From Gammaproteobacteria bacterium (GTDB taxonomy: Bacteria; Pseudomonadota; Gammaproteobacteria; Ga0077536): 64,000 nt of DNA. The stretch lies in assembly GCA_024234975.1 (NCBI GenBank), contig JACKNH010000010.1, positions 62,001 to 126,000 of the forward strand, read 5' to 3'. The position numbers and the translations under genes were made by a program. Below are positions 54,597-62,760 of this stretch, piece by piece (position 1 is the first letter of the stretch; each line of letters starts with the position of its first letter). The notes beneath the pieces were generated by a model, which was given only the letters and a program-made list of their open reading frames with translations, was not told the origin of the DNA and ran no database searches.

Positions 54597-55070
54597 TCAG
54601 CCTTCGAGTTCGCGGACGGCAGCGCCGGGCGCGACAGTTCCGCTACTGACGATGCGGGCGCGCAGGCCGGCCTTGTGCGCAAGTTGTTCCAGGATGTGCG
54701 GCCCCAGCATTCTGGCCAGATGTGTGCAGGGCTCGCAGAGGCGGATACCTTCAAGTTCACAGTCGCCCAACATGAACCGTTTGCCAACGAGATCATTCAA
54801 GCCGATGCCCTGCGTCACCACGTTGCGTCGGAACTGGCCCGCGTCCAAAGCGATATCGTTCAATTTGTTGAAGGCGTCGATCTGTTCCGCCTCGATCAAG
54901 GTCACTTCCTTGTCGGGGCGGCCTTTGAGCTTTTCCGAAAATGTCCCCTGTTCCTGATAGTAGCGGTCACCGACGACGCCGCGACCGGCTTCCAGTTGGG
55001 CAGAAGCCACGCTGGCCATGGGTTCACCTGCTTGTGGCGCAATATGCAGTGAGCGGATCGTTGCGGACAT
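54597..55070 (-). CDS. MOSC-domain protein
   Basis: The 157-residue protein is a stand-alone MOSC domain: LEAGRGVVGDRYYQEQGTFS near the start, VTLIEAEQIDAFN, GQFRRNVVTQGIGLNDLVGK and the conserved cysteine in RLCEPCTHLARML. MOSC proteins carry or transfer sulfur or reduce N-hydroxylated compounds with molybdenum cofactor. No partner oxidoreductase is adjacent. It is 89 bp downstream-strand neighbour of the ceramidase-like gene and may share its transcript. Confidence 0.87.
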   Translation of the reverse strand: MSATIRSLHIAPQAGEPMASVASAQLEAGRGVVGDRYYQEQGTFSEKLKGRPDKEVTLIEAEQIDAFNKLNDIALDAGQFRRNVVTQGIGLNDLVGKRFMLGDCELEGIRLCEPCTHLARMLGPHILEQLAHKAGLRARIVSSGTVAPGAAVRELEG

Positions 55071-55282
55071 GGTCGGCTTGTCTCGGGAAATCGTCTGAGG
55101 CGTATCTTACCAGCCCGGCATCGGCATGGCGCGATCAGTTGCCCGTCCTGAGCGGCCTGCGTTGCACGCGAGCAGGTCAACGCTGCACAGGTAGCAGACT
55201 TCCTGGGCAAGGTTGGGCGGACACCTGCGTGCCGGGGTTGTATGTGTCCGAGCCGCGCGCCCGGCTACGGATGACGACCCGG

Positions 55283-56257
55283 TCAATTATTCTCCGTGGC
55301 ATTCAGACGCAGATGTCTGCGCCCGGCAAGGATGAGGGTTGCGGTGGCCATCGACAGCAGGCTGGGGGGCAGCGGCACGGGACTTGCGAATACCACTGCA
55401 CCGTTACCGATATTGTTGCCAAAATAGTTGGTCGCCATCAGGGACAGCGAGTTATCACCCGCCTGCGCGATGATCGGCGGGAGCGTGAAGCTGCCGTCCG
55501 GGCCAACAGCGGCAGTCCCGGTAATCAAATTGCCCCCAGAGAGCACTGAATATTCCACGACTGAGTACCCGGCGAGGGCGAATATCGCATCAAGCGGACC
55601 AGCAATGCCTGCGGCCAGGGAGTAACTATCGGGAAGGTTGAATCCGGCCGGTGGATTCGTCGCATTCTCGAGCTCGGCCAGCGAATTGATGTCCGGCAAC
55701 GCGATGCCTAGTACGACGGCGCCTGCGGAGTGTAGTGCCGTGTAGCTGGGCTGATAGTCACTGGTGAATACGTTTCCAGGTGCGCTATCGGTAAAAAGCA
55801 GAACAATTTCACCGACACCGGGGGCAGTGCGTGTGGATAGACCCAAGAGAGTGCCAGCAGAGCGCAAGCCGCAACTCACGCAGCTGTTGCCGCCTATCTT
55901 CGATATAGAGTTGAACGCATTTGTCATGACTGAATTCAACGCGGTCCAGCCCATTACGATGCGCGAGCCGGACGTATGGAGCGATAGTGCGGTCATTGCT
56001 TCGCTCGTGCTGAGCGGTAATTCGTCGACAATTCCGCGAGCATAGTCGAGTTGCTGGTTGAATTCGGTCGAGTCAACGCTGCCGGACTCGTCCATAACGA
56101 GGGCCACGTTTACCGGCCCTATGCCATCGATACGGCCTGAGAAAGTCAGCGTTTCACCGACGTTAACCTCGGTGACGGATGGATTGAGCGTCAGGGTTGC
56201 AGCCTGGACGACATTGGCTGCTGTAAGCAGCAAGGTTGCAGTCAGCAGTTTGTTCAT
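55283..56257 (-). CDS. Secreted von Willebrand A protein with VPLPA-CTERM-like tail
   Basis: The 324-residue protein has a signal peptide (MNKLLTATLLLTAANVVQA), an Ig-like strand region, then a VWA domain with MIDAS D56-E-S58-G-S60 in VALVMDESGSVD. The C-terminus has VPLPPSLLSMATATLILAG followed by RRHLR, the layout of the VPLPA/PEP-CTERM sorting signal processed by an exosortase, though 12 more residues follow the arginines. Such proteins go to the outer surface or matrix. No exosortase gene is in the window. GGAG is 9 nt upstream of the ATG. Ligand unknown. Confidence 0.78.
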   Translation of the reverse strand: MNKLLTATLLLTAANVVQAATLTLNPSVTEVNVGETLTFSGRIDGIGPVNVALVMDESGSVDSTEFNQQLDYARGIVDELPLSTSEAMTALSLHTSGSRIVMGWTALNSVMTNAFNSISKIGGNSCVSCGLRSAGTLLGLSTRTAPGVGEIVLLFTDSAPGNVFTSDYQPSYTALHSAGAVVLGIALPDINSLAELENATNPPAGFNLPDSYSLAAGIAGPLDAIFALAGYSVVEYSVLSGGNLITGTAAVGPDGSFTLPPIIAQAGDNSLSLMATNYFGNNIGNGAVVFASPVPLPPSLLSMATATLILAGRRHLRLNATENN

Positions 56258-56604
56258 GCCGGTATTCTCCATTTGCGGATTGGGCCGATACAGCGTTTGA
56301 GGGCGGATCTTAACCAGCAGCAGCAAGTGCGATCAGTTTCCACGTCAGGAAGTTCAAAAAATCTTAACGTTTCGACAACCTTCGAAACATTGCCGTGCAG
56401 GGCATCGAAGCCATGGGCCGGGCCGAAGAAGTCACAGTGAATGGCCTTGCGGTAATGTTCCATCCGGCGTCGGTGGTCTTCACAGGACCGGCCTGCCCGA
56501 TCAGCGAGGAAAGGTGTATTCAATCGACCGTCAGCCCTGTTTGATGACCAGCATCGATACACCGACAGTCGTTGGGGTGCGGTCCTGGAGGCTGTCAGCC
56601 GTGA
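56258..56604. other. 347-bp gap, no convincing gene
   Basis: A reverse frame of 102 codons spans most of it (start near 56562) with a Cys/His/Arg-rich product that overlaps the VWA gene start and has no ribosome site; I do not accept it as a gene. An AT-rich patch at about 56350-56385 may hold the VWA promoter. It could be the remnant of a decayed gene. Confidence 0.4.
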
Positions 56605-57015
56605 TTACTTCGCATCAGCGCAGCTTATTTCCCACGGAATACCGAAACGATCGGTCACCACGCCAAAGCCAGGCGACCAGAACGTAGGTTGCAACGGCAT
56701 CCGGATGCTCCCGCCGTCGGCCAGGCCGGCAAAAATGTCGCGGGCGCGAGCCAGTGAATCGATGGACATAAGCACGAAGAAGCCCCGCGGCGGCTGATAG
56801 GCGTCTGGCAACAAATCGGCGCCTGCGATCTCACCGCCGTCGAATCGTAGTGACGCATGGATGATGTATTCATGGAAGCGGGTGTCGGTATCGGCCGCGA
56901 GCGGAGATTCGCCGTAGGACATTAAAGTGATGATCTCGCCGCCGAACAGCGCGCGATAAAAATCGAAAGCCTCGCGACAGCAGCCGTTGAAACACAGATG
57001 TATGCCGGGCGTCAT
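56605..57015 (-). CDS. PhnB-like VOC-family protein
   Basis: The 136-residue protein has the glyoxalase/VOC fold of the PhnB (3-demethylubiquinone methyltransferase-like) group: HLCFNGCCREAFDFYRALFG, EYIIHASLRFDGGEIAGADL, and FGVVTDRFGIPWEISC at the end. These small proteins have no clear enzymatic role, and several metal-ligand positions are typically missing. It stands between the VWA gene and the sterol-desaturase-type gene, all on the reverse strand. Confidence 0.85.
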   Translation of the reverse strand: MTPGIHLCFNGCCREAFDFYRALFGGEIITLMSYGESPLAADTDTRFHEYIIHASLRFDGGEIAGADLLPDAYQPPRGFFVLMSIDSLARARDIFAGLADGGSIRMPLQPTFWSPGFGVVTDRFGIPWEISCADAK

Positions 57016-57064
57016 GACGTTGCGATCTGCACGCCAGGACGCCGATGCTTCCGCGCAACAACTG

Positions 57065-57790
57065 TCATTCGGTCACCTTGCGCAGCATCAGCATGTCCTT
57101 GATGCGTCGCTCCTCATCGGGAACAAATCCGCAGTGTTCGATGTAATTGCGCGGGTTGACGAACGTGCCGAACAGCAAGTCCCAGATCGGCAGGCCGTAA
57201 TTGTCGCGATGGCTGCCGCGCTGGTGGTGAACCCGGTGCATCTCCGGCCTTTGCAGCAAATACCCCGTCCAATGCGGTGTTTTGAGATCCATGTGGATGT
57301 AGAGGTTGTTCAAGGCGGCATAAAGCAATGCCCAACCGGCGGCCCGGGCATCGGCGCCGAAAATGACATAGGCGCTGAACGCGTTGATGAAGGTGGCGGC
57401 GATGCCATCGAACGGGTGGATATAAAACGCCGTCAGCGATTCGATGCGTGAGGGGCTGTGATGCAGCTGATGGAACACCCGCCATAAGCCATCGAACTGG
57501 TGCATGGCGCGATGCCACCAATAGGCGATAAAGCTGGCGGCGGAAAAAGCGCACAGCCCTTTTAATGGCGCGGACCAGTCAGTCGGCAACTCGTACAGCG
57601 CATGATCGCGGAAGTACTCAGCGAAAATAACACCGGCGGCAAGCGTCGCCCCGACCTGAGCAAGACTCAACGTACCGGCGTAGATCTGCCAGCGCTTGTC
57701 ACACTCGGCGCCGGAAGCCGGTGCGATGACTTCCAGGGTGAAAGTCATCGAGAACGCCAGTAACACCACGAAATACAGTAGTAACGTCAT
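57065..57790 (-). CDS. Sterol desaturase / fatty acid hydroxylase superfamily enzyme
   Basis: A 241-residue membrane di-iron enzyme. The histidine boxes are H93-RAM-H97, H107-QL-HH111 and H185-RV-HH189 plus H194, within hydrophobic helices. The superfamily hydroxylates or desaturates lipids and sterols with oxygen; the substrate here is unknown. AGGA lies 6 nt upstream of the ATG. Its start overlaps the DUF1287 gene stop by 4 nt, so the two are co-translated. Confidence 0.88.
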   Translation of the reverse strand: MTLLLYFVVLLAFSMTFTLEVIAPASGAECDKRWQIYAGTLSLAQVGATLAAGVIFAEYFRDHALYELPTDWSAPLKGLCAFSAASFIAYWWHRAMHQFDGLWRVFHQLHHSPSRIESLTAFYIHPFDGIAATFINAFSAYVIFGADARAAGWALLYAALNNLYIHMDLKTPHWTGYLLQRPEMHRVHHQRGSHRDNYGLPIWDLLFGTFVNPRNYIEHCGFVPDEERRIKDMLMLRKVTE

Positions 57791-58410
57791 GGAGATCCTT
57801 GCGCCCTTCCGGCGCCGTCCAATCCATAGCGGTAGTGCCCGGTGATCGGGAACGCCAGCAGGATATCATCCTCCACCGGACCCATACCTATATTGTGCAA
57901 GATGTTGGGTCGCTGACCATCCAACGAACGCGAATCGGCGACGATGCCGATGTGCGGCAGGTTGCCGGGCAGCATCCAGGTCACCAGGTCGCCGGCGCGA
58001 TAGGCGCGCGGATCGCGGGTGATTGGCAGCGACTGGCCGTGGCGGCCGAAGTATTTCATCAGGTTGGGCACCCGGCGATGGTCGATGTTCGGGTCGGGAC
58101 GGCGCATGCCCCACAGGGGTGGGTAGGCAGCGAAATTCGCGCTCATATCCTCGTGCACGAGTTGCTGGAGATCGATATGCAGCGCGCGATACGCGCGGAC
58201 AACAAGATCGGTGCAGACGCCGCGGTCGTTCGGTACGTCGCCGTTGGGATAGGGAATGACGCGATAGGCGCCGTCGTACCTCACCGACAACCGGGTACGG
58301 GCGCGGGCCGCGTCAATCAGTGTCTGCGTGGCGTTCTGGGCATTGGCCGTGCCCCAGCAGCACATCATGGCAACGATGGCCGCCACCCACATCGTTTTAC
58401 GTCGGCGCAT
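57787..58410 (-). CDS. DUF1287 secreted protein (NlpC/P60-like)
   Basis: The 207-residue protein has a signal peptide (WVAAIVAMMCCWGTANA) and the DUF1287 core: VPNDRGVCTDLVVRAYRALH with the candidate nucleophile C66, VPNLMKYFGRHGQSLPI, GDLVTWMLPGNLPHIGIVAD with the conserved H, and ILLAFPITGHYRYG. The fold is thought to be papain/NlpC-like and periplasmic; a peptidoglycan role is plausible but unproven. It overlaps the methyltransferase gene upstream by 14 nt and the hydroxylase gene downstream by 4 nt. Confidence 0.85.
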   Translation of the reverse strand: MRRRKTMWVAAIVAMMCCWGTANAQNATQTLIDAARARTRLSVRYDGAYRVIPYPNGDVPNDRGVCTDLVVRAYRALHIDLQQLVHEDMSANFAAYPPLWGMRRPDPNIDHRRVPNLMKYFGRHGQSLPITRDPRAYRAGDLVTWMLPGNLPHIGIVADSRSLDGQRPNILHNIGMGPVEDDILLAFPITGHYRYGLDGAGRAQGSP

Positions 58411-59206
58411 GTGAAATCTCCGCGGTCACCAGGCGGTAACCGAAATCCTGCGTCGTCTCTGTGAGCAGATGGCCATAGCGCTGCCGCCAGGCGCCGCTGG
58501 TGATATCGTCGGCGAGACGCTGAAGACCGGCGGTGGGTTCGGGGATGCGAGCAAATGTTGAAATCGCCGCGCGGACACCCGGTTCGAGATAACGCTCGGG
58601 GCGCGCCCAGTAGGCGCATTGGAATCCGTCAGTGCAGTCATGAGGAATCCGCACTTCGCGGACATCAATCGCGCCCAGCACTGATTGAATTTCGCCAGGT
58701 TCAGGGAACAGGTGTTGATCAATCGTGCCGACTTCGGGGATGTAGTCTGTCAACCAGAAGCGCGGCGAGGCGGCCGACCATGTCAACAACACCACTTTGC
58801 GGCGGGCGACGCGCTGCGCTTCGCGCAGTCCGGCCTGCCAGTCCGACCAATGGTGCAGCGTCAGTACGCCGAGTGCGGCATCGAAGGTGTTGTCCGCGAA
58901 GGGCAACCATTCAGCGCGCGCCTGCACGACGTGGTCACGGTTTATCCGGCGGCTGAGCATACCGTGGGAGGCATCGACGGCCACGACGTCGATATCCAGC
59001 GGTTCGTAAGCGCCGGTGCCGGCACCGATATTGAGAACGGTCCGAACCTCGCCCAGTGCCTCGCGAATCATCGCCGCGATACGCGCGTCCGGCCGGCGGT
59101 ACGCGTTGTAGCCCTGGCTGAGGTGATCGTAGTTGACTGGCGCGTCGGCGTTCACTGCCACGGCGGCATCCTCTCGTGATTCAACGATTGCTGTTGAATC
59201 GTTCAT
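58397..59206 (-). CDS. SAM-dependent methyltransferase (UbiE-like class I)
   Basis: The 269-residue protein has the SAM motif VLNIGAGTGAYE at residues 57-68, VVAVDASHGML and the LGVLTLHHWSDWQAGLREAQ post-II region typical of type-11 methyltransferases. The small molecule it modifies is unknown. I start at MNDSTAIVES; a GTG-containing start three codons upstream is possible. It overlaps the neighbouring genes on both sides (26 nt and 14 nt), indicating one operon from 59618 down to 57065. Confidence 0.85.
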   Translation of the reverse strand: MNDSTAIVESREDAAVAVNADAPVNYDHLSQGYNAYRRPDARIAAMIREALGEVRTVLNIGAGTGAYEPLDIDVVAVDASHGMLSRRINRDHVVQARAEWLPFADNTFDAALGVLTLHHWSDWQAGLREAQRVARRKVVLLTWSAASPRFWLTDYIPEVGTIDQHLFPEPGEIQSVLGAIDVREVRIPHDCTDGFQCAYWARPERYLEPGVRAAISTFARIPEPTAGLQRLADDITSGAWRQRYGHLLTETTQDFGYRLVTAEISHAPT

Positions 59207-59618
59207 CACCACCATACCAGAACGCCGGCAGCGGGCGCCCCGTGTGAATCAACCATTGGCGAAAGGCGGTCCTGGTTACGAATTCCTGCGTGAAGCGTCC
59301 GAGCTCTGGCTCGACGTTTGCGTCAACCACCGCGAACAGGTGCTCGAGAACCTTGGCCCGCAACATCACCGGCGGCAGGTCCTGGCGGGCGGAATAGCCT
59401 ACCAGCGGCTCGCCGCGGAACACGGTGGTCGATTTCTCCCATTTGGGATCGACACTCTGAAATCGCAGCCCGTCACGGATGATGCCGCGGGCGAGTTCCT
59501 GCGCGACCAGCACTTCATGCACCAGACGCTCGCGGCCCCAGTGGCGGACGACATCAGCAAACTTCAGGCTGTCGACGTCCAACAGGGGTTCACGGGCAGA
59601 GTTGCCGGTGGGCTGCAT
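59181..59618 (-). CDS. Hypothetical protein
   Basis: A 145-residue protein (MQPTGNSAREPLLDVDSLKF) that I do not recognise. It is hydrophilic with charged patches (VRHWGRERLVHEVLVAQELA, KWEKSTTVFRGEPLVGYSAR) and a Trp/Arg-rich end. No signal peptide or motif is seen. GGGGAG lies upstream of the ATG; a longer start to 59741 is open but unsupported. Its last 26 nt overlap the methyltransferase start, so it seems the first gene of that operon. Confidence 0.6.
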   Translation of the reverse strand: MQPTGNSAREPLLDVDSLKFADVVRHWGRERLVHEVLVAQELARGIIRDGLRFQSVDPKWEKSTTVFRGEPLVGYSARQDLPPVMLRAKVLEHLFAVVDANVEPELGRFTQEFVTRTAFRQWLIHTGRPLPAFWYGGDERFNSNR

Positions 59619-59788
59619 GTGGTGAGGTCTCCCCAGGTATCCGTACTCGGGCTGACGGTTCGCTGCCACCAAGCCGTTGCCGCTGCCATTGTCATTCGTC
59701 GAATGCAGTCCAGCCAACAGCGGGTCCGTCAAATTCTGCAACGGACTCCCGGGAACCCCGGTAATCCGTCGCAGGTTGGTTCAGCCGC

Positions 59789-60715
59789 TCATTGGGTCCA
59801 GAGGGAATGGATGTAGTAGGGCAGGAATACGGAAACGCCCTCAATCCGCGAAATGCCGCCGTCTTCGATTTTGAACACATCAAGTCGGCCGCGTGAGTTC
59901 GGGTATTCGATTTCCACCTTCAGCGGGGCGCCGCGGGTGGTCTGGTAATCAACATAGCGCACCGCGTGATCCTCGATGCTTTGTGCGATCACCACGCCGC
60001 GCGCGACATCGACCACCGGGTAGCGGCGGGCGCGGATGCGGTCGACGGGTTTGTATACGCCTGCCTTCAGTTGCGCTTCACAGCCGCGTGCCACCTTGGC
60101 GGCCCAGTAGTCGCCGCGGGTGGTCGGCAGGCCATTGGTCGCGGCTTCGCAGCCACGGGCGAAATTCGTGAATACCTGGCCGTTGTTCTGCTGCTTGCTG
60201 TTGAAGTAACCGTCGACCAGGGCGATGAGTTGCTCCCGGCTCTGGCGTTTGTCTTCCGGCACTTCGCTGGTGAAGCCGGAATAGGCGGCGTAGGTCTCGA
60301 CCTTGGCAAACAGTTCAGGTTCGCCTTCGCGCCCCAGATAACTTTCAACCTCGCTGATCTGATTGCCGGAGACCTTTAACCGCAGACCGTGGTAGGCGGC
60401 CTGGCCGTGTTCTGTGGTGATGCCATACCACACAACATTGCCGGTGGACGGATCGGTAAAGAACATGCCGTCGCCTGCAACGCCAGGGCCGGCGCCCCAG
60501 AAGCCGTCACCAATCATCATGGCGACGTTGTTTTCGGTATAGCGGACGTTGTCGGCCCAGGGCAGCTTTGAGAAATCCTGCTTGACCACGTCAGTGAGGT
60601 AATGGCGGGCATGGCCGATCAGGCAGTTCTCGTCGCACGAGGGCGCCTGCGCCATGGCGCCGGAGGTGCACAACACGCCGGCCAGCGCCAACGGAAGATG
60701 TTTTGTCATAGTCAT
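59789..60715 (-). CDS. Secreted protein, tandem paralogue of the next gene (DUF8021-like)
   Basis: The 308-residue protein has a signal peptide (HLPLALAGVLCTSGAMA). Shared blocks with its neighbour are: CDENCLIGHARHYLTDVV, a GDGFWG turn, ITTEHGQAAYHGLRLKVSGN, EQLIALVDGYFNS, NNGQVFTNFARGCEAATNGL, and a late RRYPVVDVARGVVIAQ. This pattern resembles the DUF8021/SnoaL-like group known also from fungi, function unknown. Paired cysteines suggest a disulfide-stabilised periplasmic protein. It is 18 bp downstream of the paralogue at 60734 and close to a PQQ enzyme. Confidence 0.75.
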   Translation of the reverse strand: MTMTKHLPLALAGVLCTSGAMAQAPSCDENCLIGHARHYLTDVVKQDFSKLPWADNVRYTENNVAMMIGDGFWGAGPGVAGDGMFFTDPSTGNVVWYGITTEHGQAAYHGLRLKVSGNQISEVESYLGREGEPELFAKVETYAAYSGFTSEVPEDKRQSREQLIALVDGYFNSKQQNNGQVFTNFARGCEAATNGLPTTRGDYWAAKVARGCEAQLKAGVYKPVDRIRARRYPVVDVARGVVIAQSIEDHAVRYVDYQTTRGAPLKVEIEYPNSRGRLDVFKIEDGGISRIEGVSVFLPYYIHSLWTQ

Positions 60716-60733
60716 GGAATGCTCCCGCTGCGA

Positions 60734-61738
60734 TCAGCGCGTCTGGAAATCAACGTTCGGCCTTGCGAACGGTGATGGCATGAAATAGGGCACGTAGGTG
60801 AAGACCGCCTCGATGCGGGCGATTTCGCCGCTGCGGATCTTGAAGGCTTCCAGCAGCGTGATCGAGTTCGGCCATTTCAATACCGTTTTCAGTTCGCGGC
60901 CATCGGTCAGCTTGTAGCGGTCGAAGGTGTTGGCGTGGTCGAAGAAGCCACTGGCGACGACGATGCCGCGCTCTTCATCCACCAGCGGATAGCGGCGTTC
61001 GCGGATCCGCTTGTTGATACGGTAGATGCCCAGCTTGAACTGCTCTTCGCAGCCCTGCGCGATGGAGGCGGAACCACCGCCGGTGCTGGCCGTGGTGCTG
61101 ATGCCGTTTTCCAGTCGGCCACAGTCATCGGTGAAATGGGTGAACACCTGGCCGTCGTTGAGTTCCACCGTGCTGAAATAGCCATCGGCCACGGCAATCA
61201 GGCGCTCGCGAGGCTTGCGCTCCTCCGGCCGCAGAATGTCATTCCAGGTGGGGTCGTGGCTGACGGTGGCCGGGTTGCCGAAGGGCTTGGGCATATCCGG
61301 CAGACGGTTGACCACGGTTTCGATTTCCGTGATCAGGTTGTCTTCAACCTTGATCCGCAGCGCGAGATAGGCCGGGTTGCCGTGCTCTTCGACAATGCCG
61401 AACCACGCCGCGTTGCCGGTCTGCGCATCGGCCACTTCCAGCGCGCCGGGATGTACTCCGGAAATCGTGCCCCACAAGCCGTCGTTACCCACCGGCATCA
61501 CCACATTGTTTTCCGAGAACATCACATCCGGCGCCAGCCGCGCGCGCGAGAAATCGCGATCCGCCAGCGCCTCGATATAGTTGCGCGCATGGCCGATCAG
61601 GCACTGCCGGTCGCACCTGACCTTGATGACCGCGCTGGGTTGGCCTGGCGCCTGTGCCGATGCAGCCGTGGTGACGGCCACCGCAGCCACTGCCAGCCAT
61701 TGCAAGGCAGGCTTAATGAGTGTGGAGGGATTCATCAT
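60734..61738 (-). CDS. Secreted protein, DUF8021-like, tandem paralogue
   Basis: The 334-residue protein has a signal peptide (LQWLAVAAVAVTTAASA) and the same order of blocks as the neighbour: CDRQCLIGHARNYIEALA, NDGLWGTISGV, VEEHGNPAYLALRIKVEDNL, ERLIAVADGYFST, NDGQVFTHFTDDCGRLENGI and RRYPLVDEERGIVVASGFFD. Identity by eye is around 35 percent, so duplication is old. Role unknown; two NTF2/SnoaL-like halves are possible. It lies between the beta-propeller lipoprotein gene and its paralogue, suggesting one transcript with the quinohaemoprotein gene. Confidence 0.75.
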   Translation of the reverse strand: MMNPSTLIKPALQWLAVAAVAVTTAASAQAPGQPSAVIKVRCDRQCLIGHARNYIEALADRDFSRARLAPDVMFSENNVVMPVGNDGLWGTISGVHPGALEVADAQTGNAAWFGIVEEHGNPAYLALRIKVEDNLITEIETVVNRLPDMPKPFGNPATVSHDPTWNDILRPEERKPRERLIAVADGYFSTVELNDGQVFTHFTDDCGRLENGISTTASTGGGSASIAQGCEEQFKLGIYRINKRIRERRYPLVDEERGIVVASGFFDHANTFDRYKLTDGRELKTVLKWPNSITLLEAFKIRSGEIARIEAVFTYVPYFMPSPFARPNVDFQTR

Positions 61739-61795
61739 TTTTTACTCGCTTAATCAAGTCGCTGGAAAATCGCATCAGAAGCATTGAACACGGGA

Positions 61796-62743
61796 TCAAG
61801 GCATTGGCACCGCATACAACATGAAAGCCGGTGGTTCCTTGCCCTTGAGGTCGGCATCGAACAGGTACTGGATGTTGCTCTCGATAACGTACGCGGTGTC
61901 ACCCACGACAGTCGCGCCAGGCGATGAAATCAAATCATCGCGTAACACCGTCAGCGACGCGCTATCGCCGTCGATTGTGACGATGGCCAGTCGCCCCGCC
62001 TGACCTTCGGCCTGGATGAAGCGGTTGCCATCGATCAGACGCAGGCCATCCGGGCCGCCAAGCTCGTGGGAAAGTTTGAGTTGCGTCAGCTTGCCCATCG
62101 TGCCATCGACGTTGATGTCCACCCGCAACATCTGCTGACTGCGCACGTTGTTCACATACAGCGTGCCATTGGCGCTGAAGGCAATGCCGTCGACGCCAAC
62201 CAGCGCCTTGTCTTCGCCGAACAATTCGAGCGTGTTCGCGCCGGCAGCAAGTTTGAACAGGCGGCCATTGGCGGTATCGGTTGCGTAAGCGGTGCCGTCG
62301 GCGGCGAGGGTGATGTCATTGCAGGTCGAAGCCGGTGGCGGAAAGTCGTAGCTGGCCTTGAGTTCTCCGGAAGTGAGATCGAACGCCTTCAGCGCGCTGG
62401 TGCCCTGGGAACGTTCCGGTCCGAAGAAATTCGGCACTGAGCACAGCCATAGCGTGTTGCGGGCTTCGTCGGCCAGCACGCCGAGAATGGTCAGGATGCC
62501 ATTGGTTTCGGAATGGCGGATCCAGGGTTCGGCGGTGGCGCTGCCAGGCGGCGCCTTATACACATTACCTTTGACACTGCCGGCATAGACGGTGCCGTCG
62601 CGCGTGGACGTGATGCTTTCGGAGAACACCTGGGTGTCCATGATTTGAATATCAGGCAGTACCTGCTGCGCGGCGCAGCCGGAAGCCAGCAGCAGCGCCG
62701 CGGCGCTGCTCAACAGTGGTTGCATGCGTCGCATGAATCTCAT
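61796..62743 (-). CDS. Beta-propeller lipoprotein (SMP-30/gluconolactonase-like)
   Basis: About 315 residues beginning MRFMRRMQPLLSSAAALLLA with a lipobox LASGC, so an outer- or inner-membrane lipoprotein. The body is a repeated propeller: SESITSTRDGTVYAGSVKGN, CNDITLAADGTAYATDTANG, VDGIAFSANGTLYVNNVRSQ, LGGPDGLRLIDGNRFIQAEG, similar to SMP-30/NHL lactonase-type propellers. Several ATGs are possible between 62734 and 62761, and the choice is uncertain. It is immediately after the PQQ dehydrogenase gene, so a lactone product of that enzyme could be its substrate (inference). Confidence 0.75.
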   Translation of the reverse strand: MRFMRRMQPLLSSAAALLLASGCAAQQVLPDIQIMDTQVFSESITSTRDGTVYAGSVKGNVYKAPPGSATAEPWIRHSETNGILTILGVLADEARNTLWLCSVPNFFGPERSQGTSALKAFDLTSGELKASYDFPPPASTCNDITLAADGTAYATDTANGRLFKLAAGANTLELFGEDKALVGVDGIAFSANGTLYVNNVRSQQMLRVDINVDGTMGKLTQLKLSHELGGPDGLRLIDGNRFIQAEGQAGRLAIVTIDGDSASLTVLRDDLISSPGATVVGDTAYVIESNIQYLFDADLKGKEPPAFMLYAVPMP

Positions 62744-62760
62744 TTCCATCGTGGCCGGCA

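Noticed and set aside
56254..56562. Reverse frame of 102 codons upstream of the VWA gene
   Set aside because: Overlaps the VWA start, lacks a ribosome site, and the product is Cys/Arg-rich without family character.
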